This document shows, piece after piece, positions 25,301 to 32,546 of a DNA stretch of 32,546 bases. The DNA comes from a virus. The number at the start of each line of letters is the position of its first letter. Positions within the stretch are counted from its first letter, which is position 1. The position numbers were made by a program, and so were the translations under genes. The stretch lies in IMG/VR virus record IMGVR_UViG_3300006922_000097, positions 1 to 32,546 of that record; one strand, written 5' to 3'. Under the pieces are notes generated by a model, which saw only the letters and a list, made by a program, of their open reading frames with translations, did no database searches and was not told where the DNA came from.

Positions 25301-25975
25301 TTAATTAATACATGCAGTATTAAAACAAGAAATACGTCACAGATTAATCAGTTTAATATAGAAAGCTTCTTTATCAAAAAGCAAAATATCAATATTGATT
25401 CACCGATTAGATCAAACAGAGTTAACATAGTAAGTTACAGCGAAGAAGAAAATAAAGAGCTTAAAAATAACTTTAACTTTTTTCCATCAAATAACATACC
25501 TATTGACTTTAACTACGATGAAGTATCCAGAGTTTCTATAGACATGTCTATTACAAAGTCAATCAATAGTGACATATCAAATATACTTTCAGACTTAAAT
25601 GGCTTTACTTATAAAATGACAAATTATTTTGGTAAATATGACTACAGCTACAAAGAAATAGAAAGCTTAAGAGATCAATACTTTGAAAAATTTAGTGATT
25701 CTATTCTATTGAATTACTCTTCTATCGGTAATATATTTAAATATTTCGACAATATTATGTCTTCTATACTATATGATATTGTTCCTAGCAGCGTAAGATT
25801 TGAAGGCTTTAACTATGTATATGAATCACATATTTTAGAAAGACATAAATATCAATATAAAAACTTAAATAGTTGTATTGCTATTAATGATCTAAGTAAC
25901 AGCGCCAGTTTTTCTCGAGAAACAGGTAAATTTAGAAGAAGTATTGTGTATAATAACAATAGAAAATTAACTTAA
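22334..25975 (+). CDS. Giant baseplate protein: LamG-like, gpI-like, second LamG-like
   Basis: 1213 residues; ATG overlaps the upstream stop, with TAGGA as ribosome binding site. Residues ~174-395 look like a LamG/concanavalin jelly roll (FSFEFWLKI, SWQNIVISIN, GLVGKIDEFRYFAKIRS, then LKLYLRMNEPGG). Residues ~515-650 resemble the P2 gpI tail-assembly segment: VNIVLIWARFFDQLKLYI, then a Trp-Gln-Arg-Phe-Leu helix and FLKSKGTIKSVESTFNSFGI, the KGT...(A/V)E...G signature. A second LamG-like sandwich spans ~720-940 (DWSIEMFFMFKD..., QIIKVRGWKKKLSNKECKSH). The C-terminal ~100 residues (IGNIFKYFDNIMSSILYDIV, VRFEGFNYVYESHILERHKY) form a conserved-looking helical end. Inferred role: a wedge-to-fibre connector carrying sugar-binding lectin domains. 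Domain labels are from pattern recognition, not searches. Confidence 0.6.
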   Translation: MALVSDSQKSNSLFSPSKNSLSLRKSSTQDFQDILKSLNIIDPESLSKEDLSNIIRRIDDYNGLFTTQQLKNIKYEDFSEHVFFDSAVNKVAYAFDRIANIPYDKDELENIKFNNKTEGYTNHVLKNLYPSSLGYINFSGSERVVVYDQKGRILNDISKEKRKVGTLSPDNQKFSFEFWLKIDAPEVLGNQVLFKKVKNENNILDGFICYIEESDDVSDSYFKINMLIIINNKYSLSTCLVEKNSWQNIVISINEEKGFKKTNFLINGIIIEENKVARSGSGVKHTSFSENIKSLNVPFVLGGVFIPNDQNSSAESVFTWNNVAFTGLVGKIDEFRYFAKIRSSNTIKKYMHRNIFAQRGLKLYLRMNEPGGEYTNSCLVIDYSGNKLHGILYSKDQQNNFSVITNTSSVKENINTPLKNEIKIDSPVLNAGYTSIQAIRKKLTDVAKEYDKNNPNLIFNLMPKHYFLNASDFQNLPVFSNDSEYTYPVSVVGEDGFSTNTKNTSLNSTIPANNELVNIVLIWARFFDQLKLYISSIGNFLNVDYDSINKESVIGMQIPILCKMYGINFKEILPSATKEKLNNFNLSHEDIISNIGIRKIQNILWQRFLINTQDFLKSKGTIKSVESTFNSFGIEYSKFIDIKEYATFNDIKLDNNFFVLEKKANLLNFGNSKEIAVSPTYTDVSVNDFSNNKTFLNIENIRTHSTSKSGVGEDIFLGLNIDWSIEMFFMFKDTIKSKNITNESGYGLKQCLFRLDEGNEKNLALIVYYENYDNVKKDLGKLTVNIQPIKNNASYNVTIEILDVNIYDLPKYFCISQKIDYNNNSITYDLFLDDIGKHDSLKKSQKLSKTISDITLRDANNNITKTLQQIINDDLNHSFHKNILDMSIGNYNYISNNMLTHLISSGADTNFEGQIIKVRGWKKKLSNKECKSHSENIDNIGTESNIMHDNVIFDFEFSETVSTKQTQNNISTYIAKNNSRIFSNADFSSLINTCSIKTRNTSQINQFNIESFFIKKQNINIDSPIRSNRVNIVSYSEEENKELKNNFNFFPSNNIPIDFNYDEVSRVSIDMSITKSINSDISNILSDLNGFTYKMTNYFGKYDYSYKEIESLRDQYFEKFSDSILLNYSSIGNIFKYFDNIMSSILYDIVPSSVRFEGFNYVYESHILERHKYQYKNLNSCIAINDLSNSASFSRETGKFRRSIVYNNNRKLT

Positions 25976-25988
25976 ATTAGAGAAAAAT

Positions 25989-27059
25989 ATGATCAATGAA
26001 AACAATCCAATACAGCTAGATGAAAACTCGGTATTTTTTGACAATAGAAATATTTTCTACGAGCATGTAGAAAAGCAAAGCTTTAAAAAGTCTATTTTTA
26101 AAAATACTGATCATTTTTTCGACTCAGACAACAATAAAATTACTCAAAAATATAACGTTTTAAATGAAAATACTTTAAACATAAGTCTATTTATAGGTTT
26201 TGGTTCTACATACTGTAAAAACAATATTTGTAATAGTGACATTTATAAAAAAGACACTAATTACGGCAAAAAAAGACTAAGTTATTTTAATGATAGTGAA
26301 GATTACAAAGGAAATGATTTAAGTTTAAACAACAACTTGTTAATTTTTAAAAAAACTTATGGTCTAGAAAATCCTGATGAGCTGTTTGAAAAAGTGCAAG
26401 AAGAGCCTTTTGAAGAAGTTGAAAACATAGAAAATGTTTCCGAGTTTTTTAAAATGCCTTCTGAGCTTAAATATCCCAGGTATTTTAACTATTATTCACT
26501 TTCAAGATTAAACTCTAATATTAGCGTTTTCGGAACAATAGAAGAAATTGACGGTACAAGTCTTACAGAAAAATCATTAAAAGGTATCACGTGTGAAATC
26601 ATCAGTAACGGAACTGATGCAAGAGAAAGATCCATAAACTTTTCAGATAGAATAACACTTCAAGAATTAGAAATAGATGCGAGCAATAGGCAAAAGTACT
26701 CAATCGAAAGCTATTCAGATGAAGAGTATGAAGACATAGTAACTGGTGAAGATACTTTGCTGAAAAGATCTTTTGCTTATGTCAACAAAGTCATAAATGG
26801 TCAAGTTGTTACAGTTTTTGACACTAGTGATAGTACTTCAAGCTTTATACCTAGACTTACAAATAAGATAATATTCTACACTGAAGACTCGAATACCATT
26901 ACGCCTTTTGAAGATAGAAGTATTGTTGAAAATAGAGATAATCAAACCGCAAATAGCGATTATAATAAAGGAGACGTTTATCCGTCTCATGGAAACGATA
27001 GAGATAATTCATTCGGGTCTGGACCAGATTCTAGTGCATACACAGGAGAGCTTGACTAA
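25989..27059 (+). CDS. Unrecognised phage structural-region protein, 356 aa
   Basis: ATG with TTAGAGA upstream, 13 bases after the previous stop. I do not recognise the family. The protein is hydrophilic and acidic, rich in Asn, Asp, Ser and Glu. Residues ~1-90 contain many Phe and Tyr (SVFFDNRNIFYEHVEKQSF, LNISLFIGFGSTYCK with two nearby Cys). An acidic linker follows (EKVQEEPFEEVENIENVSEF, ~134-153), then a beta-like stretch (~160-300). The last ~45 residues are an unstructured-looking Asp/Asn/Ser/Gly tail. There is no signal peptide, membrane helix or catalytic motif. It is joined by a TAATG overlap to the very large gene downstream, which suggests the two products act together, for example as a connector or assembly partner. 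Confidence 0.5.
   Translation: MINENNPIQLDENSVFFDNRNIFYEHVEKQSFKKSIFKNTDHFFDSDNNKITQKYNVLNENTLNISLFIGFGSTYCKNNICNSDIYKKDTNYGKKRLSYFNDSEDYKGNDLSLNNNLLIFKKTYGLENPDELFEKVQEEPFEEVENIENVSEFFKMPSELKYPRYFNYYSLSRLNSNISVFGTIEEIDGTSLTEKSLKGITCEIISNGTDARERSINFSDRITLQELEIDASNRQKYSIESYSDEEYEDIVTGEDTLLKRSFAYVNKVINGQVVTVFDTSDSTSSFIPRLTNKIIFYTEDSNTITPFEDRSIVENRDNQTANSDYNKGDVYPSHGNDRDNSFGSGPDSSAYTGELD
27044..27048 (+). promoter_or_regulatory. Strong ribosome binding site of the giant 3'-partial gene
   Basis: AGGAG, ten bases before the ATG at 27059-27061. That ATG shares bases with the upstream TAA stop, so the site both decides the start and lies within the preceding gene. Confidence 0.55.
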
Positions 27060-30000
27060 TGCCAAAGATAAGAAAAAAGTTTATTACAACAGGTATAGAT
27101 GAAAGCTATTATAGCATTATTAACAATATTAACGATGAATATTCGCATGCTAAAATTAATGATGATAATGATGTAAATAGTGTAGTAATAAAATCAGGTT
27201 TACTGTCAAGCTCTAGTGGTAAGTACTTAAAACATGCTAACTCTGAAGCTGGAACTTTACCTTCGGTGTTACAAACAACAGGTCAAATTCTTCAAGATTA
27301 TAATGACCCGTTTAATGAGACAAATGTATTAGAATATAAAAGTATACTGTCAAACTCAAATGTTGGATTACCACTTGTTACGCTTACTCAAAGTGATGGA
27401 TCTCAGCAAATAAGTGTAGGACACTATATGACTACAGATTCTAGTCTAATTTCAGCTGGAACTATATCTAAAGAAGATAGTCATTATGTTTCAAAATATG
27501 ATTTATCAAACGCAAAGATATTCGACAATCCTAATACTTTTAATGATCACATGAAACACAATGGAGTTTCAGGTTCTGTGGCAAGAAGCATTAAATCTTC
27601 TATTGATAGTGTATTATTGCAGCAAACAAGATTTAATGAAGAGTATAAGCCCTTCAAAGAAGATTTTTCCAGTTTCTCAATTCCTTACGAAAGTGACTTT
27701 TATTATGAAACTATAGACAGTGAGATTTCAAAAAACTACAATCTTGGCAAACAGAGACAAATCAAAATAATACTTGATTTTTCTAATGAAAACTCAGTTG
27801 ACTTAACTCTTTTAAATACAAAAATGACTTTTAATTTGCCTGATGTTACTTCAAACTACACAGAAGACAATCTTATATCTACAAAGTATATTAATTTTAT
27901 TGAAGGGGATGCTAAAGCTTCTTATAGCTCACACTTCTTACCTACAGCATACTGGAATTTTAAAAAAAATAGATGGAACTATTTAGATGGCAATTTGCTA
28001 GAATTTGACAGTGATCAAGAAAGTAATCTAGATTTAGCTGACTTTCCTGTTACACAAAGTAGTGATATAAAATATTCTTACTTAGGTGCAATAAACAATA
28101 CGGGTTCTTCTACTACAATAAGTCCAAATTTTATATATAGCGGATCAAGCATACAGAGTCAAGAAATATATGATAAAAATATTAAAAACAATGTCTTATC
28201 TGTTTATAACAAACCTATAGTTACTACACCAGGATTTAGACCTGATGGTAGTATGACATCTTCTAGTAGTGGCAGTGATTATAATAAAACTGCTATATCA
28301 AAAATAACTAATACATACGGTTTTCCTTATAAACAAAATTGGCAGCCAACAAATGACCAGCTGCTAGATATGTCAAATTATATCGCAAACGACTTTTTGC
28401 TAGAAAAAATATCAATTAAAGGCAAGTTTACTTCGCAAGGTGAGATTCCTAACAAAAAAGGTAATTTTTCTAGTGGTTATTCTCAAGAAAGCAATGCATT
28501 AAACAGCACAACTTTTAATCAATCCTATGATTACAAGGACAATTTTGAAGACTATATTTCAAATAACTTAACTTTTTTCATTCTTAACGAGAGAAAAGGT
28601 TTTAACCACGTAAAACAGGAAATAAATGCTGAACCTTTACAAAGTTACTTTTTCTCAAAGCCATTAAACCTTTCTCAGCCTATAGACTATTACAATGTTA
28701 AAGGAAAAAAGCTTGACAGCTACATAGGCAGCTATTCTTCATATGAGAATTTTCAAAATACTCTAAATGTATATAGCCAAATTATTCCAAATACTTTTAT
28801 ATATAGCGTTAACGAGTACAACGAATTAAAACTGAAAAGTAATTATACTATAACTAGTGGTGTTAACAATACAGAAGTTAAAAATAATAATAGACAGAAT
28901 ATATTTCACTTTTTTGAAAATATAAGTGATAGTAGCAATAATGAAACTATAGATTCTGTTTATATAAAGAATGGAGGAATCAATCACTCTTTAGACGTAT
29001 TAAGTGGTAATGACAATAAAAAATATAATATAAAACTAGAGAGTATTCTTCTAGAAAATAATACTGAGATTTCAAAAAACAATTTTAATTTAAATTCAGG
29101 AAGAGAACTTGTTACATACTCTAATTTTTTAATTGCAGGTAAAAAAAATAACATTAGCTTAGATGAAAAAACTCTTATTAATATTGATGAAAAGAAAGTT
29201 ATAGACTTTAACACAGGTGAAGTCAATATAAACATAAATGAAAAAGAAGAGTTTATAGTAAACAGCATGGTAAAAAGTGCGCACATTTCAGACTACTCTG
29301 ATGAGTCTATCTATAAAATTAAAAGCAACTTTAAAGAAGAAATAATTTCTAGGCAAGAGGAGACATCATCAGTAAATATAGGTATTCCAAAAGCAGTTGC
29401 ACAAAGTATTTTGACGAACAACCTTTTTGATTTTGATGGATCAGCTGATAAAGACGGAGACGAATTATTAAGAATACTAGGCATGCCAGATGCAAGTAAA
29501 GGATTTGGTGACTTTAATACGTTAACTGAGTATATAAACAACACGCAGAATCATGGTCTTACTGATAATATAATTACTAGTGTCGATGCGGCCTCGCAGA
29601 CGCTTACTAATGCAAATTGTACTTTTTTAAACAGCATTTTTACGACTACTGTAAAAGATCTTGCTGATGATCAATTAAAAGAAAGTAATATTTTGCTTTA
29701 CTTTACTTACAGCAACAGTTCAGCAGTTAATAACGAACACTATTCTTCTACTAGCGGACCTTCTTCTGTTAACTTACAAGATTTTATTACTTATACAAAG
29801 ACTACACATCCTTTAACTGGTAGTGATATAAATACTAACATATTTTTTAATTTAAGGTTCTTAGACCCATTCCAGACTTCTGGAATTTCAGATGATTTTT
29901 TCAATCTAGGTTTTTTAGGATTTAACAATAATTACTGGGCAGACTTTGATCCTGCTATTTTGAAAGGAATAGACTACAGCTTTTCATTAAAAAATAATAC

Positions 30001-32546
30001 AAATGATATATGGTCTAGTACTACTAACCAAATTAAATTATCTAACTTTTTAAAATTTATATATATGGGAATATTCAATGCAACGCTATACAACAAAGAA
30101 AACGGAGTTGCAATAGAAGACTCAGGCGGCAATTCAAGAACTATTTTTGAATTCTTAGAGTTTAATTTGTCAAACAACACAATAAAAGCTAAAGATATAA
30201 ACGGATTTAATGCAGGAACTAGCGCAGAATTTAGCTTTTTTGAAACAAAATTTAATCCATACAAGAGCAGTAGTAATAATGAAATTAAAGACTTTTTTGC
30301 TGAAGAGTTGGGTGATATAGATATACAACATGCGTTTGTAAAGATTTTTGATATAAGCAACAATTTAAGAGGTCTAACTGAAATTTCACAAGATGAAATA
30401 TTTTATAACATAAATAACATTTTAGAAGGAAAGTCGCTTGGATCGCCAAACAATTTAGGGATTAGTAACGAAAGAATTGTAGATAGAAAAAGAAACAAAA
30501 ACTCTAATATTTTAGAAAATGCAGTAAAAACTATTTCTGGCAAAGAAATAAAAAGTAAAAATTCTTTTAATTTCACTGAAAATAGTACGTATTTGCTTAA
30601 GCCTGAAGATAACTTGATTTTTGGCGTAAGCTCAAATTGTAATGGTGAGGTTGCGCCAACAGTAGTAACACTACATGATAAACTAGAAATTACTTTAATA
30701 GGCAGAGACTTTACTAAAAACAAAAAGCATAGAACAAATGAGTGTAAGTCAATTAGAAAAGTAGTTACAGGTGATAGTAATATTCAAAGAATAGGTAGCA
30801 GTGTATACCAAACAGAAGACTCTTATTTCGACAGTGTGTGGAATAAAAGCTCTTCTTTTGATAACTTGAAAGATTTTAACACAAAGTTTGAAATTGGCAA
30901 AAACTCTTCTAGGGACTTTGGAACATATACAGGTGTAATAAGCTTTGACAAAGAATTTAACGAAAAAAGCGAAGTTACTTATAAAGCAGACACAGTTCAA
31001 CCTTCTTTGGCAAAAGTTTATCTGTCAGAAAGTTGTTTAAATAAAAAACAACTATATAGCATAGATTCTCGAGACAGATATGAATTTAATAAAGCTAATA
31101 GAAGAAATATTAAACTACCTTCATATAAAATGACTTTTAGCGACAGTATTAAAGAAGAATTTTTGACAGAGTATCCTAATCGATACTCAAAGGTTGAAAC
31201 AAACTGGCACAAGACTTTTCATATGCAAGTGTATAAAGAGTTTTTTCAAAGTAGTGAAAACAAAAAAATAGTAGATTATTCTTATAATACTTCACTAGCA
31301 AAAAGCAATGATATTAAAAGCAATCATTTTGTTTATTTTGATATTAACAGTTATTCAGCTGGATTAAACTATGAAAATCATACATCATTATCAAAAAAGT
31401 ATATTGAAAATGGTAACAAAACAATTGTTACTGAAGAAATTGCAGACCCTACATCACCTATTATTAATAAAATACCAAGGTACTATAAATCTTTAAAAAC
31501 ATATATGTTACCTTTTTCAAAACATTTTATTGTACAAAATTCTTTAAATATTGAAAATAATTTGTATTCTAGACAGGACAAGTTTATTAGAAATGATATT
31601 CTTATACAGAAAAACTTGACAGATACAGCAGCTTTTGACATTGAAAACTATTCTATCCAATACTTGCTTCACGACATTGAGCCTGAGTATTGTGATTTAT
31701 CTCAAGACGTCAGTTACAGCCTCTTTGGATTAAATAAAATTCAGTACTCTAGCGGCTGGTGCATTGTATTAGAAGTTGATTTGCTTTTATTTGACAGCTT
31801 ACTTTCAAACCTTAGCAGCAAAGACTACGAGCTTTTTAATAGTAGCAAAAAAGATGTAAACCCAGCTGGTGAAGGCTTTACTGTTACATACTACGAAAAA
31901 AATATCTTCCTAAACATTTCAGAAAAGCCACAGACTTTTTCTAGCATTAGTGACATTGATTTGTCAAAAACAGTTACTAAAAAGTTTAAATTCATCAAAA
32001 AAACTTATGACAATAGCAGTCCTACAGAGTATTTTTTAGTAGCTCCTTTACATTTCTGGGAAACTGGCGAGCTTGATACTTCAAAGAATTCTGTCAACAA
32101 TATTTTTGACAGAGAAAAAGATTCATCAACAACAAGTAGTATTGTAGGCTTTGGCAGGAAGTCAAGTCAGTTTAACGACGCAAATAGTTTGGCAAATCCA
32201 TCTGCAGCTTGGTTTGCTAAATTAGAGGATAATACTAGTATTGCAACTGCAGCTGCAAGTTCTAACATTTATGAGAATTTTCTAATACTAGAAAGTAATG
32301 AAAACTATGAAAATAATTTTGTACATCCACCTTCAACACTTAATAGAAAAATAACAATAACAGGACTTAGTTCTACTGCTTTACTAGGTGTTAATGGGCC
32401 AATTGCTGGTAGTATTATTAATAACACTTCTATTTTTGTACCATTTAAACAAACTGAGCTAAGTAACAATGCAGAAGCTTCTGCGCAAAACTTAGTTATA
32501 ACAAGAAATATTATTTTATCTAATTCAAGTAACAGTCAAAAAAAAA
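27059..32546 (+). CDS. Giant virion-protein frame, at least 1829 aa, 3' end cut by window
   Basis: I translated this frame codon by codon from ATG 27059 to the window end: no stop occurs, so at least 1829 codons are coding and the 3' end lies outside. It starts MPKIRKKFITTGIDESYYSI. The protein is Asn/Ser/Lys/Phe/Tyr-rich with no clear enzyme motif, signal peptide or membrane helix. Segments worth searching: YNLGKQRQIKIILDF (~residue 230); GIPKAVAQSILTNNLFDFDG (~772), which includes DGSADKDGDELLRIL; LLKPEDNLIFGVSS...LHDKLEITLIGRDF (~1180-1220), which I recall from conserved structural proteins of large marine phages; and a beta-rich C-terminal part (YYKSLKTYMLPFSKHF..., ~1475 on). Coupled to the 356-aa gene by a TAATG overlap. 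It is probably a very large baseplate-periphery or tail protein; the exact role is unknown. Confidence 0.6.
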   Translation, partial: MPKIRKKFITTGIDESYYSIINNINDEYSHAKINDDNDVNSVVIKSGLLSSSSGKYLKHANSEAGTLPSVLQTTGQILQDYNDPFNETNVLEYKSILSNSNVGLPLVTLTQSDGSQQISVGHYMTTDSSLISAGTISKEDSHYVSKYDLSNAKIFDNPNTFNDHMKHNGVSGSVARSIKSSIDSVLLQQTRFNEEYKPFKEDFSSFSIPYESDFYYETIDSEISKNYNLGKQRQIKIILDFSNENSVDLTLLNTKMTFNLPDVTSNYTEDNLISTKYINFIEGDAKASYSSHFLPTAYWNFKKNRWNYLDGNLLEFDSDQESNLDLADFPVTQSSDIKYSYLGAINNTGSSTTISPNFIYSGSSIQSQEIYDKNIKNNVLSVYNKPIVTTPGFRPDGSMTSSSSGSDYNKTAISKITNTYGFPYKQNWQPTNDQLLDMSNYIANDFLLEKISIKGKFTSQGEIPNKKGNFSSGYSQESNALNSTTFNQSYDYKDNFEDYISNNLTFFILNERKGFNHVKQEINAEPLQSYFFSKPLNLSQPIDYYNVKGKKLDSYIGSYSSYENFQNTLNVYSQIIPNTFIYSVNEYNELKLKSNYTITSGVNNTEVKNNNRQNIFHFFENISDSSNNETIDSVYIKNGGINHSLDVLSGNDNKKYNIKLESILLENNTEISKNNFNLNSGRELVTYSNFLIAGKKNNISLDEKTLINIDEKKVIDFNTGEVNININEKEEFIVNSMVKSAHISDYSDESIYKIKSNFKEEIISRQEETSSVNIGIPKAVAQSILTNNLFDFDGSADKDGDELLRILGMPDASKGFGDFNTLTEYINNTQNHGLTDNIITSVDAASQTLTNANCTFLNSIFTTTVKDLADDQLKESNILLYFTYSNSSAVNNEHYSSTSGPSSVNLQDFITYTKTTHPLTGSDINTNIFFNLRFLDPFQTSGISDDFFNLGFLGFNNNYWADFDPAILKGIDYSFSLKNNTNDIWSSTTNQIKLSNFLKFIYMGIFNATLYNKENGVAIEDSGGNSRTIFEFLEFNLSNNTIKAKDINGFNAGTSAEFSFFETKFNPYKSSSNNEIKDFFAEELGDIDIQHAFVKIFDISNNLRGLTEISQDEIFYNINNILEGKSLGSPNNLGISNERIVDRKRNKNSNILENAVKTISGKEIKSKNSFNFTENSTYLLKPEDNLIFGVSSNCNGEVAPTVVTLHDKLEITLIGRDFTKNKKHRTNECKSIRKVVTGDSNIQRIGSSVYQTEDSYFDSVWNKSSSFDNLKDFNTKFEIGKNSSRDFGTYTGVISFDKEFNEKSEVTYKADTVQPSLAKVYLSESCLNKKQLYSIDSRDRYEFNKANRRNIKLPSYKMTFSDSIKEEFLTEYPNRYSKVETNWHKTFHMQVYKEFFQSSENKKIVDYSYNTSLAKSNDIKSNHFVYFDINSYSAGLNYENHTSLSKKYIENGNKTIVTEEIADPTSPIINKIPRYYKSLKTYMLPFSKHFIVQNSLNIENNLYSRQDKFIRNDILIQKNLTDTAAFDIENYSIQYLLHDIEPEYCDLSQDVSYSLFGLNKIQYSSGWCIVLEVDLLLFDSLLSNLSSKDYELFNSSKKDVNPAGEGFTVTYYEKNIFLNISEKPQTFSSISDIDLSKTVTKKFKFIKKTYDNSSPTEYFLVAPLHFWETGELDTSKNSVNNIFDREKDSSTTSSIVGFGRKSSQFNDANSLANPSAAWFAKLEDNTSIATAAASSNIYENFLILESNENYENNFVHPPSTLNRKITITGLSSTALLGVNGPIAGSIINNTSIFVPFKQTELSNNAEASAQNLVITRNIILSNSSNSQKK

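Noticed and set aside
32538-32546. Window ends in a run of nine As, possibly a poly-A signal or an assembly break
   Set aside because: The A-run is in frame with the open gene (Lys codons) and the end is simply where the window stops; nothing more can be concluded.

Overview
The window is a dense, AT-rich block of late genes from a tailed, contractile-tail (myovirus-type) bacteriophage. Every gene supported here lies on the + strand. Genes are packed: the longest gap is 79 bases (2383-2461), and four junctions overlap as TAATG (13387, 14616, 22334, 27059). No tRNA, rRNA, CRISPR array, integrase, transposase or attachment site was seen. Repeat-rich fibre modules, a gp55-like sigma factor and LamG/DNRLRE-type baseplate accessories suggest a large aquatic, probably marine, T4-related or jumbo-like phage. 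The host cannot be told from the sequence.

Layout. (A) 1-11226: virion adhesin/fibre block. It holds a structural protein cut by the window start, a 343-aa structural protein, and two very long mosaic fibre-like proteins (1353 and 1421 aa) that share an N-terminal Trp-x-Ala-Leu-His-Val module and several internal repeats. A ~100-aa hypothetical gene lies between the two giants. (B) 11287-14616: an accessory cassette of one Cas4/RecB-like PD-(D/E)XK nuclease with a probable Fe-S cysteine set, followed by two GT-B glycosyltransferases. (C) 14616-16089: a small membrane-anchored protein, a gp55-like late sigma factor and a small helical protein that looks like the T4 gp16 small terminase subunit. 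(D) 16094-25975: the baseplate module, in the order gpV/gp5-like OB-fold hub, gp25/W, gp6/J, a DNRLRE-type carbohydrate-binding-like protein, and a 1213-aa protein that joins two LamG-like folds to a P2 gpI-like segment. (E) 25989-32546: an unrecognised 356-aa protein, then an open frame of at least 1829 codons that runs off the window end.

How the parts may work together. The sigma factor in (C) probably recognises T4-like late promoters. Exact copies of the motif AATAAATA, which fits the NATAAATA late-promoter consensus described for T4-like cyanophages, lie in or at the edge of four of the five largest gaps (2415, 6875, 11225, 17927). Blocks D and E would build the baseplate and host-contact apparatus, and block A the adhesins. 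The nuclease and glycosyltransferases may act on host or phage DNA and on cell-surface or virion glycans; the last two statements are inference.
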